64,000 nt of DNA from the NCBI RefSeq assembly GCF_011299555.1, contig NZ_CP049857.1, forward strand, positions 3,472,001 to 3,536,000, written 5' to 3'. Under the pieces are notes generated by a model, which worked only from the letters and a program-made list of their open reading frames with translations, had not been told where the DNA came from and ran no database searches. Both the position numbers and the translations under genes were made by a program. This stretch comes from Dysgonomonas sp. HDW5A (lineage in GTDB: Bacteria > Bacteroidota > Bacteroidia > Bacteroidales > Dysgonomonadaceae). Below, one piece after another: positions 37,849 to 47,168 of this stretch; within the stretch, counting starts at the first letter, position 1, and every line of letters begins with the position of its first letter.

Positions 37849-38607
37849 ATGAGCACCAGTATAATAGATCCTAAGAATTTGGTGTATGCCAAACCCGTAT
37901 TGATGAACGAAACCCAGATGCATTATTGCCCGGGTTGTTCGCATGGTGTTGTTCATAAATTAGTTGCGGAAGTAATTGATGAAATGGGCTTGAAAGAAAT
38001 AACTATAGGTATAGCTCCTGTGGGCTGTGCCGTATTTGCATATGATTATCTGGATATCGACTGGCAGGAGGCTGCCCATGGTAGAGCTCCGGCTTTGGCA
38101 ACAGCTGTAAAACGCTTGAATCCTGATAAAATGGTATTTACATATCAAGGAGATGGAGACTTGGCTGCCATAGGTACTGCCGAAACCATCCATGCAGCCA
38201 ACCGGGGCGAAAATATTGCTATTATTTTTATAAACAATGGTATATATGGTATGACGGGTGGACAGATGGCTCCGACTACTTTGATGAATATGAAAACGTC
38301 GACTACACCCAATGGTCGTGATACTCATGAAAACGGTTATCCGTTGAAAATTACCGATCTTCTAGCTCAATTACCGGGAGTATGTTTGGCTACACGTCAT
38401 AGTGTACATACTGCTGCTGCCGTAAAAAAAGCAAAAAGAATGATTGCCAAAGCTTTTCAGAATTCATTAGACGGAAAGGGTACTTCTATCGTAGAAATAG
38501 TTTCTACTTGCAGTGCCGGCTGGAAAATGAGTCCTGCAGGGGCAAACGATTGGATGGTAGAGAATATGTTTCCTGTATATCCTATGGGGGATATAAAAAA
38601 TATTTAA
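37849..38607 (+). CDS. 2-oxoacid:ferredoxin oxidoreductase, beta subunit
   Basis: This 252-residue subunit binds thiamine diphosphate: the motif runs from GDGDLAAIGTAE (GDG) to INNGIYGMTGGQ (NN). It also has Cys near the N-terminus (HYCPGCSHG), where the catalytic subunit's iron-sulfur cluster is held. The length is normal. The gap to gamma is 93 bases and contains a short imperfect repeat, but no start for another gene of useful length. Confidence 0.93.
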   Translation: MSTSIIDPKNLVYAKPVLMNETQMHYCPGCSHGVVHKLVAEVIDEMGLKEITIGIAPVGCAVFAYDYLDIDWQEAAHGRAPALATAVKRLNPDKMVFTYQGDGDLAAIGTAETIHAANRGENIAIIFINNGIYGMTGGQMAPTTLMNMKTSTTPNGRDTHENGYPLKITDLLAQLPGVCLATRHSVHTAAAVKKAKRMIAKAFQNSLDGKGTSIVEIVSTCSAGWKMSPAGANDWMVENMFPVYPMGDIKNI

Positions 38608-38700
38608 ATAGTAAATGAGTGAACAGGTTAAACAAGTAAACAAACTAGTTTCTCGTATACTTGTGAACTCGTTATCTTCTTTAAAGTAACAATATAAATA

Positions 38701-39255
38701 ATGGTAAACGAAATTATTATAGCCGGATTCGGTGGACAAGGTGTATTATCGATGGGTAAGATTTTAGCTTACTCTGGTTTAATGGAAGGAAAAGAAGTTT
38801 CGTGGTTTCCGTCATATGGTCCCGAACAACGTGGAGGAACAGCTAATGTTACCGTTATATTGAGTGATGGAACAATAAGTTCGCCTATTGTCAGTGAGTA
38901 CGATATTGCAATTATATTGAATCAGCCATCATTGGATAAATTCGAATCTCAGGTTAAACCGGGAGGAATTTTACTTTACGATCCCGAAGGAATTCCACGT
39001 GCACCTAAAAGAACCGATATTGCGGTCTATAAAATTGAGGCTATGGCTACTGCTGCTGAGCTTAAAAATCAGAAAGCTTTTAATATGTTTGTATTAGGAG
39101 GATTACTTAAAGTATGTCCTATAGTTACATTGGAACATGTAATGATGGGCTTAAAGAAATCTTTACCGGAAAGACATCATGGTATGCTTCCAATGAATGA
39201 GCAAGCTATTCTGAAAGGAATGGAAATTGTTGAAGAGATAAATAAACCCGCTTAA
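38701..39255 (+). CDS. 2-oxoacid:ferredoxin oxidoreductase, gamma subunit
   Basis: This 184-residue subunit starts with the GFGGQGVLSMGKIL motif of the family and has the GPEQRGGTANVTV block and a Pro-rich AxxIGNxxxxN-like middle. It completes the enzyme. It is the last gene of the operon and is followed by a hairpin terminator at 39279-39308. Confidence 0.93.
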   Translation: MVNEIIIAGFGGQGVLSMGKILAYSGLMEGKEVSWFPSYGPEQRGGTANVTVILSDGTISSPIVSEYDIAIILNQPSLDKFESQVKPGGILLYDPEGIPRAPKRTDIAVYKIEAMATAAELKNQKAFNMFVLGGLLKVCPIVTLEHVMMGLKKSLPERHHGMLPMNEQAILKGMEIVEEINKPA

Positions 39256-39278
39256 AAAGTCGGATAAATATACTATTG

Positions 39279-39308
39279 AAAGAGCAATCCTTGTCGGGGT
39301 TGCTCTTT
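39279..39308 (+). terminator. Terminator of the oxidoreductase operon
   Basis: A 12-base stem (AAAGAGCAATCC with GGGGTTGCTCTTT, one wobble) is followed by T-rich sequence, 24 bases after the gamma stop codon. Confidence 0.75.
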
Positions 39309-39501
39309 TCTGTTAAATAAAAAGAAAAACGAAAGAAGAACTAATCTTTTTGATAGTTTGTATTGTTTTACTATAACTACAGAATAATAAGGAAGATACT
39401 TTAAATTGAATTTTCATGGTTATCATGAGAATTTCTATTTTATGTTATTAATCTGTATTCTAATTGGGTCTGAGACCTTCATCTAAAATCAGGTAAAAGA
39501 T

Positions 39502-40908
39502 ATGAATAATCAAGCAAACAAAACCTCGTCTATTAAAACGGTAAATCCAACGACTAATGAGGTTGAAAAAGTATTTGATGTAATGACAGAACATCAGATT
39601 GAAGAAATAGTAAGTGCTGCTGATAAAGCATTCCATTCCTGGAGAAAAACTTCGTTTGAAGAAAGAGCTAAGCTATTGCACAAAGTGGCATCTATTTTAC
39701 GTGAGCGTAAAGAAGAGTTAGGCAAACTGTGTACAATAGAAATGGGGAAACTTCATAAAGAAGCAATAGGAGAGGTGGCTTTATGTGCTGATATATTTGA
39801 CTATTATGCTAACAATGGGGCTAAATTTCTGGCAGATGCTCCCCTCGAAACCCCTCATGGGAAAGCTTTTCTTAGCTACGAACCAATAGGGGTATTATTG
39901 AGTGTACAGCCTTGGAATTTCCCATTTTATCAGATCACACGTTCGGCAGCAGCAAATATTATGGCGGGGAATACCTTCTTGTTGAAGCATGCTTCAAATG
40001 TACCTCAATGTGCGGCTGTTATGGAAAATATATTTACAGAGGCGGGTGCCCCCAAGGGAGTATATACCAATCTGTTTGTGCCGGGTTCTAAGATTTCGAA
40101 TTTAGTTGCTGATCCTCGTATTAAAGCCGGTGCACTTACAGGTAGTGAACCTGCCGGATCGAGCTTTGCAGCTATGGCGGGAAAATATATAAAGAAATCG
40201 ACTCTGGAATTGGGAGGTAGTGATGCTTTCATAATTCTGGAAGATGCCGATCTTGATAAAGCTGTACATACAGCTGCACTGGGACGCCTTTGGAACGCTG
40301 GACAGGTCTGCACATCACCAAAACGAATAATCGTAATGGCATCTGTTGCAGATGAATTTATCAGTAAGGCGAAAGCCATATATGAAAAAATAAGAATAGG
40401 TGATCCTCTTGATCCTGCAACTCAATTAGCACCATTAAGCAGCGAAAAGGCTGTTGAGGATGTGATTAAACAAGTTGAAGATACTGTTAAAGGCGGAGCT
40501 AAATTAGTATATGGCGGAAAACGTCTCAATCGATCGGGTGCATTTATGGAACCTACTATTCTTACAGATATTAAGCCGGGTATGGTAGCCTATTCGGACG
40601 AAATTTTTGGACCGGTACTATGTATTTATTCAGTTAAGGATGAGGACGAAGCTGTTAAGTTAGCTAACGATACTAAATTTGGATTGGGAGGCACTGTATT
40701 TGGTAAAGATACCGGACGTGCAGTAAAAGTTGCTCGTCGCATAGATACGGGTATGGTTTATATAAATCACATGACAGGTATTGCTCCTGAACTACCATTC
40801 GGAGGAACTAAAAATTCAGGTTATGGTCGTGAACAGTCTCCTGCCGGTATTTATGAATTTGTAAATGCCAAATTGATTCGCGTCACAACTCCTGATGCCG
40901 CTTATTGA
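39502..40908 (+). CDS. gabD: NAD(P)-dependent succinate-semialdehyde dehydrogenase
   Basis: This 468-residue enzyme oxidises succinate semialdehyde to succinate with NAD(P). The aldehyde dehydrogenase signatures are present: Glu in LELGGSDAFIILEDADL and the catalytic Cys in NAGQVCTSPKRIIV. The order SxxPWNFPF (PWNFP) also fits the class. The length fits GabD, but close relatives act on other semialdehydes, so the substrate is inferred. It is monocistronic, with a terminator at 40939-40967. No GABA transaminase is near. Confidence 0.88.
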   Translation: MNNQANKTSSIKTVNPTTNEVEKVFDVMTEHQIEEIVSAADKAFHSWRKTSFEERAKLLHKVASILRERKEELGKLCTIEMGKLHKEAIGEVALCADIFDYYANNGAKFLADAPLETPHGKAFLSYEPIGVLLSVQPWNFPFYQITRSAAANIMAGNTFLLKHASNVPQCAAVMENIFTEAGAPKGVYTNLFVPGSKISNLVADPRIKAGALTGSEPAGSSFAAMAGKYIKKSTLELGGSDAFIILEDADLDKAVHTAALGRLWNAGQVCTSPKRIIVMASVADEFISKAKAIYEKIRIGDPLDPATQLAPLSSEKAVEDVIKQVEDTVKGGAKLVYGGKRLNRSGAFMEPTILTDIKPGMVAYSDEIFGPVLCIYSVKDEDEAVKLANDTKFGLGGTVFGKDTGRAVKVARRIDTGMVYINHMTGIAPELPFGGTKNSGYGREQSPAGIYEFVNAKLIRVTTPDAAY

Positions 40909-40938
40909 AAATCAGAATAAATCTTTTCACCTTTTCGC

Positions 40939-40967
40939 AAAACAGGGGGCTTATGCTCTCTGTTTTT
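40939..40967 (+). terminator. Terminator of the gabD-like gene
   Basis: A 12-base stem (AAAACAGGGGGC with GCTCTCTGTTTT, two G-T wobbles) is followed by T. It is 30 bases after the stop codon. Confidence 0.75.
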
Positions 40968-41113
40968 ATTTAGTAGTGCTTAAAAAATCAGATTAAATTT
41001 TTTCTATCTATAATATAGGAAGTTATAGGTGAGAACTCTGTTTAGTAACAGATTTTGGAGTCATAACAGACTATAATCGTTGTACTTGCCGAAACATAAA
41101 ATTGAACTGAGAC

Positions 41114-41142
41114 TTTAAAACGACAAAAAATAAGTATCTTTG
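41114..41142 (+). promoter_or_regulatory. Promoter of der
   Basis: TATCTTTG (41135-41142) is a full -7 match. TTTA at 41114-41117, 17 bases upstream, is a weak -33 candidate. The start codon is 29 bases past the -7 box. Confidence 0.5.
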
Positions 41143-41171
41143 CACCAAAATAAGATAGATCTTAATAATTT

Positions 41172-42497
41172 ATGGGAAATTTAGTAGCGATTGTTGGACG
41201 TCCAAATGTAGGGAAATCAACACTTTTCAATCGTCTGATACAAACTCGTCAGGCAATAGTTGATGAGACTTCGGGGACAACTCGCGACAGACAATACGGT
41301 AAATCAGAGTGGGGAGGACAAGAGTTCTCTGTGGTGGATACCGGTGGATGGGTTGTAAACTCGGATGATATTTTTGAGGAAGAGATAAATAAGCAAGTGA
41401 AAATTGCGATACAGGAAGCAGATGTAATTCTGTTTGTTGTAGATGTAATGAATGGGGTTACCGATTTAGATTTGGGCGTGGCTCATATCTTGCGCAGAGC
41501 AAAAGGTAAACCTGTTATTTTAGTAACAAATAAAGCGGATAACTTTAATGTTCACTCATTATCTGCGGAGTTTTACTCTTTAGGATTGGGGGATCCGATA
41601 AATATTTCGGCAATAAACGGAGCTGGAACAGGTGATTTGCTTGATTTAGTAATTAGCAAATTTACCAAAAAAGATGATCAGCCTTTCGATACTTACGAAG
41701 ACACTGTGCCTCGTATTGCTGTTGTAGGTCGTCCTAATGCAGGAAAATCGTCATTTGTAAATGCTCTGATTGATGAGGAGCGTAATATCGTAACAGATAT
41801 TGCAGGTACAACACGAGATTCGGTATATACCCGTTTCGATAAGTTCAATATGGACTTTTATCTGGTAGATACTGCCGGTATACGTAAAAAAGGTAAAGTA
41901 ACGGAAGATTTGGAATATTACTCTGTTATTCGATCTATTAAAGCGATTGAAAATTCGGATGTTTGTGTCTTGATGCTCGATGCTACGCAAGGTATCGAAA
42001 GTCAGGATTTGAATATATTCTCGATCATTCAAAAGAATAGAAAAGGATTGGTTGTATGTGTGAATAAGTGGGACTTGGTAGAAAACAAGGAACAAATTGT
42101 AGTGAAAACTTTCGAGAATACAATTCGCGAACGCTTAGCTCCGTTTACTGATTTTCCTATTGTATTTGCTTCCGCTTTGACTAAACAGCGAATTCTCAAA
42201 GTACTAGAGGTGGCAAAAGAAGTCTATACCCATAAGAAGGTTAGAATACCTACTCATAAACTGAATGAGGTGATGTTACCGATTATAGAGCATACACCAC
42301 CGCCTTCGAACAAAGGGAAGTACGTTAAGATTAAATATATTACCCAATTACCTAATACGCAAGTTCCAACATTTGTGTTTTTCTGTAATCTGCCTCAGTG
42401 GATTAAAGACCCGTATAAACGTTTCTTGGAAAACCGTATTCGTGAGCATTGGAATTTGTCAGGTACACAAATCAATATTATTATCAGAGAAAAATAA
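41172..42497 (+). CDS. der: Ribosome biogenesis GTPase Der (EngA)
   Basis: This 441-residue essential GTPase helps assemble the 50S ribosomal subunit. Two GTPase domains occur in tandem: GRPNVGKST near residue 8 with DTGG and NKAD, and GRPNAGKSS (about residue 184) with DTAGI and NKWD. A KH-like C-terminal domain (about 360-441) ends the protein. This tandem arrangement is unique to Der. It has its own promoter (41114-41142) and terminator (42522-42557). Confidence 0.97.
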   Translation: MGNLVAIVGRPNVGKSTLFNRLIQTRQAIVDETSGTTRDRQYGKSEWGGQEFSVVDTGGWVVNSDDIFEEEINKQVKIAIQEADVILFVVDVMNGVTDLDLGVAHILRRAKGKPVILVTNKADNFNVHSLSAEFYSLGLGDPINISAINGAGTGDLLDLVISKFTKKDDQPFDTYEDTVPRIAVVGRPNAGKSSFVNALIDEERNIVTDIAGTTRDSVYTRFDKFNMDFYLVDTAGIRKKGKVTEDLEYYSVIRSIKAIENSDVCVLMLDATQGIESQDLNIFSIIQKNRKGLVVCVNKWDLVENKEQIVVKTFENTIRERLAPFTDFPIVFASALTKQRILKVLEVAKEVYTHKKVRIPTHKLNEVMLPIIEHTPPPSNKGKYVKIKYITQLPNTQVPTFVFFCNLPQWIKDPYKRFLENRIREHWNLSGTQINIIIREK

Positions 42498-42521
42498 GGG
42501 TGTATACCTTTTTAATATTAG

Positions 42522-42557
42522 AACGATCTTATATAATTTATATAAGATCGTTTTTTA
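42522..42557 (+). terminator. Terminator of der
   Basis: A 14-base stem (AACGATCTTATATA with its complement) and a 3-base loop are followed by six T. Confidence 0.8.
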
Positions 42558-42607
42558 TTTGAATTAATGTCTTTAAAATGATATGACAGAATATTGAAGA
42601 AGTATTT

Positions 42608-42615
42608 TATCTTTG
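42608..42615 (+). promoter_or_regulatory. -7 box of the AraC-family regulator
   Basis: TATCTTTG matches TAnnTTTG, 27 bases before the TTG at 42643. It supports initiation close to that codon. Confidence 0.45.
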
Positions 42616-42642
42616 TTTCTATTATAAATTAATAGACTAATC

Positions 42643-43458
42643 TTGAGGCAGATATTTGACATAAGAAAACTTTATAATCCCATTCAGCCAACCGTGAACG
42701 GATGTGTGAATAATGTTTTGTATAATGAGTTTCTGCCGGATGTTAGATTACAAGACTTTATTTATTGTTATTGGGAACTTAAAACGTTAGAAGTGCTTCA
42801 TAATCCCTTTACATATAGTGTTGTTGCCGATGGTTGTATTGATGTCTTCTTTGATATGAACGATACTCAGGATAGTTCTGTTATGGGATTCTGTCAGAAG
42901 TATATGGAGTTCTCTCTTGGGAAAACTTTCCATTATGTAGGTATTCGATTTCTGCCAACTATGTTTCCTGCTATGTTTAATATTGATGCTTCAGAATTAA
43001 CAAATCGTTGTGAACCATTAGAACATGTACTTCCTGCTCTGTCCGGTTTCTTTAAAACAAGCCTTAGTGCCCAAAACACATTAAATGAAATGGGGCCTAT
43101 TTTAGATAATTATTTTTGTAACTTTTTATCAAAGAATGTTTTTTACAATGATATCAGAGTTCATTATGCTATAAATTATATTATTACTAATTTTAGTACG
43201 GTGAGTATCGAAAGAGACTTAAGTAAGGAGATTAGTGCAAGACAGCTTCGCCGACTTTTTGAATTTTATATCGGAGATACAGCTAAAAGATTTAGTCAGG
43301 TTATCAGATTTCAGAATATTCTTCAACTAACCCCATCAGCTCAATATTTTAGAAAGAACAAGCCTTTCTTTGATATGGGTTACTACGATCAAACCCACTT
43401 TATAAAAGAATTTAAACAGTTTTATGGTGTAAGCCCTAAACAAGCATTTGGAAAATAA
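42643..43458 (+). CDS. AraC-family transcriptional regulator
   Basis: This protein has an N-terminal sensing domain (about residues 20-150: FLPDVRLQDFIYCYWELKTL, VVADGCIDVFFDM) of the DUF6597 type and a C-terminal AraC DNA-binding domain with two helix-turn-helix segments (about 180-268: ISARQLRRLFEFYIGDTAKRF and FFDMGYYDQTHFIKEFKQFYGVSPKQAF). The last motif is the AraC signature. The frame starts with TTG at 42643; GTG at 42694 is an alternative, and no ATG lies near. It is 85 bases upstream of a VOC protein gene, which it may regulate. The ligand is unknown. Confidence 0.85.
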   Translation: MRQIFDIRKLYNPIQPTVNGCVNNVLYNEFLPDVRLQDFIYCYWELKTLEVLHNPFTYSVVADGCIDVFFDMNDTQDSSVMGFCQKYMEFSLGKTFHYVGIRFLPTMFPAMFNIDASELTNRCEPLEHVLPALSGFFKTSLSAQNTLNEMGPILDNYFCNFLSKNVFYNDIRVHYAINYIITNFSTVSIERDLSKEISARQLRRLFEFYIGDTAKRFSQVIRFQNILQLTPSAQYFRKNKPFFDMGYYDQTHFIKEFKQFYGVSPKQAFGK

Positions 43459-43499
43459 GTAGTGTCCGTTTTTTACTATGTTTCAATTTAACTTAGTCT

Positions 43500-43507
43500 T
43501 AGTTTTG
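43500..43507 (+). promoter_or_regulatory. -7 box of the VOC-protein gene
   Basis: TAGTTTTG matches TAnnTTTG, 36 bases before the start codon. Confidence 0.4.
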
Positions 43508-43543
43508 TTGATTGAATGTTTAATCATTTTAAATTGAAATCAT

Positions 43544-43918
43544 ATGAAATTAAATGCAGGTATTATTACAACAAAGTTAGTCGAAAGTAAGGAATTTTAT
43601 ACAAAAATCTTAAACTTCGGAGTTACATTTGAAAATGATTTTTATCTCTTATTATACACTCCGAATAAAAAAGCTGAAATTAGTTTTTTACTCCCTAATC
43701 ATCCTACTCAGCAACCTATTTTCCAAAAAGAATACCAACGTCAAGGTTTATATCTCACTATTGAGGTAGAGGATGTTGATGAAGTATATAAAGATATCAT
43801 AAGGAAAGGAATTGAAATAAAAATTGATATTCGTGATGAGCCTTGGGGGGATAGACATTTTGCAATAGAAGATCCGAATGGGGTGGGAGTAGATATCGTA
43901 ACGTATTCTCCTCAGTAA
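43544..43918 (+). CDS. VOC-superfamily (glyoxalase/bleomycin-resistance fold) protein
   Basis: This 124-residue protein has the beta-alpha-beta-beta-beta fold of vicinal-oxygen-chelate proteins: an ITTKLVESKEFYTKIL start, then LYLTIEVEDVDEVYKDIIRKG, and the end block WGDRHFAIEDPNGVGVDIV. The last block holds the usual Asp/His-x-Asp-Pro-Asn-Gly signature. It may bind or detoxify a small aromatic or antibiotic molecule. The AraC-like gene upstream is a good candidate regulator. The substrate is unknown. Confidence 0.85.
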   Translation: MKLNAGIITTKLVESKEFYTKILNFGVTFENDFYLLLYTPNKKAEISFLLPNHPTQQPIFQKEYQRQGLYLTIEVEDVDEVYKDIIRKGIEIKIDIRDEPWGDRHFAIEDPNGVGVDIVTYSPQ

Positions 43919-44002
43919 CTCTTGTTGGCTCTATGTACATGGTTTAAAAATATACGATTGGGGCAGTTCTGACCATAGACTTATAGTCCTAAGAATTATA
44001 AT

Positions 44003-44038
44003 AATACAAAGATTAATTTTTATTTTTATCTTTGTATT
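44003..44038. repeat. Inverted repeat containing a promoter box
   Basis: AATACAAAGAT (44003-44013) and its complement ATCTTTGTATT (44028-44038) surround an AT-rich centre. The right arm holds the TATCTTTG -7 box (44027-44034) of the following gene. It could be an operator or a palindromic promoter. Confidence 0.45.
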
Positions 44039-44062
44039 TCTAACTAACATTTTATACTAATT

Positions 44063-44677
44063 ATGATTATTTACGGAACAAAGTCTACAAAAGGCAAATT
44101 GATAGACGCTAATTGCCAATGTCCATTTTGTGGACAAGAAAATTCTTTAGCTGTATTGCCTTATCAAAAAAGTTTTCATATTTATTGGATTCCTATCATT
44201 CCTACAGGAAAAGAACTCTTTGTAGTATGTAAAGCCTGTGGTCACGATGTTCCTGACCATTATATTGGTGGAATAACACCTGAAATAAAAAAGCAGGCCA
44301 AAACTCCGCTGACTACTTTTATTGGACTTTTTATAATTCTAGCTTTAGCTGCATTTGTTTTTTATGCAAGTACTACGAGCGAAAGCTCTTCAAAAAATGA
44401 TGCAGTAACAATACTTACCAATCCAAAGGTTGGTGATGTATTGGAAATGAAGATAAATAATAATCAATATACATTGTGTAAAGTAACTTCCATATCTAAT
44501 GATTCTATATATTTGCAATTTAGCAAGAATGCAACAGATAAGAAAAAATATTTGAAAGACTTGAAGAAAAGTTTTTCGAATGAGGCATCATCTCCAGATA
44601 TGATTGATGGTTATACACGCCCTGAGTTATTTGGGCTTATAAATAAAGGAGTTATAATTGGAGGGGATAGTAGATAA
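44063..44677 (+). CDS. Zinc-ribbon membrane protein of unknown function
   Basis: This 204-residue protein has an N-terminal zinc ribbon: CPFC (residues 20-23, in CQCPFCGQEN) and CKACGHD (about 56-62), four Cys in two pairs. A single TM helix follows (about 92-108, TTFIGLFIILALAAFVFYA). The C-terminal half is an extracytoplasmic domain (about 110-204) that I do not recognise. It may be a membrane sensor. It has a -7 box (TATCTTTG) with an inverted repeat in its promoter, and a bidirectional terminator follows. Confidence 0.72.
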   Translation: MIIYGTKSTKGKLIDANCQCPFCGQENSLAVLPYQKSFHIYWIPIIPTGKELFVVCKACGHDVPDHYIGGITPEIKKQAKTPLTTFIGLFIILALAAFVFYASTTSESSSKNDAVTILTNPKVGDVLEMKINNNQYTLCKVTSISNDSIYLQFSKNATDKKKYLKDLKKSFSNEASSPDMIDGYTRPELFGLINKGVIIGGDSR

Positions 44678-44709
44678 GGCTAAAAACGAAACATATCATA
44701 GTTTAAAAT

Positions 44710-44745
44710 GAAAGAAGGAATTACGTTTAAATAATTCCTTCTTTC
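44710..44745. terminator. Bidirectional terminator
   Basis: A 14-base perfect stem (GAAAGAAGGAATTA with its complement) with an 8-base loop lies between the zinc-ribbon gene and the convergent aminotransferase gene. Confidence 0.8.
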
Positions 44746-44751
44746 TTATTT

Positions 44752-45948
44752 TTAATCTAAGGCATTATATGCTTCCAGAGCTTTTTCGAGAACCGTTAAA
44801 GCATTACCTAAATCTTCTTTATTTAAAACATAAGCCATCCTAACTTCATTCTTACCTAATCCGGGTGTTGTGTAAAAACCTGAAGCCGGAGCCATGAAAA
44901 TAGTTTGACCTTCATATTCGAAATCAGATAAGCACCATTCACAAAATTTATCAGCATCATCTACAGGCAGTTTTACTACTGTATAGAATGCTCCCATAGG
45001 TATTGGGGAATAAACTCCAGGTATCATGTTTAGTCTGTCAATCAGGAATTTTCGGCGTTCAACATACTCTTCGTAAGTATCTTGTAGATAATCGGGATCG
45101 GCATCTATAGAGGCTTCTGCAACTATTTGTCCAATAAGTGGAGGGCTTAGACGTGCCTGACAGAATTTCATTACAGCATTCCGCAATTCTTTATTCTTCG
45201 TGATTAAAGCACCTATTCGGATACCGCACTCACTATATCGTTTTGAAACAGAATCGATAAGCACTACATTTTCTTCAATACCTACCAAGTGGCATGCAGA
45301 AACATAGGGAGACCCTGTATAAATGAATTCACGATAAACTTCATCAGAAAACAGATATAAATCATATTTTTGGATGAGTTTTTTTATCTGATTCATCTCT
45401 GCTCTTGAGTAAAGGTAGCCTGTAGGGTTATTGGGGTTACATATCATAATCCCTTTAGTACGCTCATTAATTAACTCCTCAAACTTTTCGATAGGGGGTA
45501 AAGAGAATCCTTCTTCGATGGTAGAAGATACAGGTCTTATGATAGCACCGGCAGATACTGCAAAAGCCATATAATTGGCATAGGCAGGTTCGGGTACTAT
45601 AATTTCATCACCCGGATTTAAACAGGCCAAAAATGCGAAAAGAACAGCTTCTGATCCGCCCGTAGTTATGATGATTTCGTCAGCCGATACATTTATGTTG
45701 TATTTGGCATAATATCCGACCAGTTTCTCACGATAAGAGCGATAACCGTCACTCGGACTGTACTCGAGAATGGTTCTGTCGATATTTTTTAATGCATCCA
45801 GTCCCGCTTGAGGGGTTGGCAGATCTGGCTGACCGATATTGAGATGATAAACTTTCAGTCCCCGAGCTTTTGCCGAGTCTGATAAAGGAGCCAGCTTTCT
45901 GATGGGAGAGCTAGGCATTTCTATTCCACGTTTCGAAATTTTAGGCAT
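44752..45948 (-). CDS. Class I/II pyridoxal-phosphate aminotransferase
   Basis: This 398-residue enzyme transfers an amino group between an amino acid and a 2-oxoacid. The pyridoxal-phosphate lysine is Lys236 in LIDSVSKRYSECGIRIG. Other contacts are NPNNPTGYLY (residues 171-180), SDEVYREFIY and the Arg near the C-terminus (NEVRMAYVLN). It is most like aspartate/alanine aminotransferases of Bacteroidota; the substrate is not determined. A TACATTTG box (45967-45974) 19 bases upstream is the likely -7. Confidence 0.92.
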   Translation of the reverse strand: MPKISKRGIEMPSSPIRKLAPLSDSAKARGLKVYHLNIGQPDLPTPQAGLDALKNIDRTILEYSPSDGYRSYREKLVGYYAKYNINVSADEIIITTGGSEAVLFAFLACLNPGDEIIVPEPAYANYMAFAVSAGAIIRPVSSTIEEGFSLPPIEKFEELINERTKGIMICNPNNPTGYLYSRAEMNQIKKLIQKYDLYLFSDEVYREFIYTGSPYVSACHLVGIEENVVLIDSVSKRYSECGIRIGALITKNKELRNAVMKFCQARLSPPLIGQIVAEASIDADPDYLQDTYEEYVERRKFLIDRLNMIPGVYSPIPMGAFYTVVKLPVDDADKFCEWCLSDFEYEGQTIFMAPASGFYTTPGLGKNEVRMAYVLNKEDLGNALTVLEKALEAYNALD

Positions 45949-45966
45949 ATCAAGATGAATGAATTA

Positions 45967-45974
45967 CAAATGTA
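45967..45974 (-). promoter_or_regulatory. -7 box of the aminotransferase gene
   Basis: The minus strand reads TACATTTG, matching TAnnTTTG, 18 bases before the start codon. Confidence 0.4.
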
Positions 45975-45983
45975 ATAAAAAGT

Positions 45984-46023
45984 AATAAGGGACTATTAAG
46001 ATTATATTATAAAAGTCCTTATT
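45984..46023 (-). terminator. Weak hairpin after the acyltransferase gene
   Basis: AATAAGGGACT pairs with AGTCCTTATT with one bulged G and a long loop. It is 83 bases past the acyltransferase stop, with no T run, so it is tentative. Confidence 0.35.
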
Positions 46024-46105
46024 TATAATAAAGACTTATACTTTCCGATTATCCAGTATTTTTTTTCCTATTAATAGATGTTTCAGAGGTCGTATAATCT
46101 TTTTA

Positions 46106-47152
46106 TCATTTATTGGTATACCTATTTTCAGCTGATTGTAATTTGACAGCACGCGGAAATAACGATGAAATATATTTTACCAAACCATTGATAGTATCCT
46201 GTATTGGTTTCGCAATTATTATTGTAATAATAATTGCTGTTATTATAATTGTACTTTCTGATAAAGTCTTTAAGTAGAAAAGGAGTAGATATAAAATCTT
46301 TTCATGTAATAAATATATAGTTAAGCTATAGCTTCCAAAATATACGAGAATAGGGTAATTATATTTTGGCAAATAAGTAAATATATACGACAAGGCTATA
46401 CTTACCGCAGGTGCTATGATTATAAATATATAGTAGAACCCATGAGGCTTAGTTAAAAACACCTCAAAATGTAAATACAGATAAATTGTGACAGCCGTGA
46501 AAAGAAATAGACCTACGTATGTATAGGTATTACTGATTTTTTTTGAATTTAGAATTATATAGCCCCCATATAACCCTATCAGAAAAATAGGAAAACGTGA
46601 GAGGATTAAATAATATACTCCTTGTACGTCTGTTATTTTCGAAAAAGTAATAGTTGCTATTATAATTGCCGGAATATATATTTTAAATTTTGAGGGGGAT
46701 ATATATTTTAATAATATAGGTGTTACAGCATAAAATATAAGAATACATGGTATGTACCAAGCAAAAGTGAGGTTTATCTTATTTTGAAAAAAATCAATAA
46801 AAAAGAGTGAGGTAACTATATGTGACAATTCATAATTTCTGTATATTATTTCATATAGGGATATGAAAAATGTAATTGTGAAATATAAAGGTAATATGCG
46901 TACCAATCGTTGTTTATAAAAAAAAGATATATCGGGCTTTTTTATCCATGAATAGTATAGACCAATTCCTGATAAAAGTAAGAACATATCTACCCCCCCA
47001 TAACCGAAAGATATAAATAGTAGAATAAAATCTTTTAGGGATGAAGGATAAGTTTCAAGTTCGCCGTATGAATGAATTAACATTATCCATATCATAGCAA
47101 ACCCCATTAATTGGGTTCTATACTTACTGAGTAAAGTTAGATCGCAGTTCAT
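46106..47152 (-). CDS. Integral-membrane acyltransferase (OafA-like, acyltransferase 3)
   Basis: This 348-residue membrane protein has about ten hydrophobic segments and the family's N-terminal features: a FAMIWIMLIHSYGE segment (the early His of the active site) and FGYGGVDMFLLLSGIGLYYS. It may O-acetylate a surface polysaccharide or small molecule. It begins 16 bases after the beta-lactamase stop codon on the same strand, so it is probably co-transcribed with it; the pairing may be incidental. No glycan cluster is near. Confidence 0.88.
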   Translation of the reverse strand: MNCDLTLLSKYRTQLMGFAMIWIMLIHSYGELETYPSSLKDFILLFISFGYGGVDMFLLLSGIGLYYSWIKKPDISFFYKQRLVRILPLYFTITFFISLYEIIYRNYELSHIVTSLFFIDFFQNKINLTFAWYIPCILIFYAVTPILLKYISPSKFKIYIPAIIIATITFSKITDVQGVYYLILSRFPIFLIGLYGGYIILNSKKISNTYTYVGLFLFTAVTIYLYLHFEVFLTKPHGFYYIFIIIAPAVSIALSYIFTYLPKYNYPILVYFGSYSLTIYLLHEKILYLLLFYLKTLSESTIIITAIIITIIIAKPIQDTINGLVKYISSLFPRAVKLQSAENRYTNK

Positions 47153-47168
47153 TTATTAAGAAAACTGT

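Noticed and set aside
38615-38689. 24-codon ORF between the beta and gamma subunit genes
   Set aside because: It is very short, consists largely of the imperfect repeat, and has no signal or motif.
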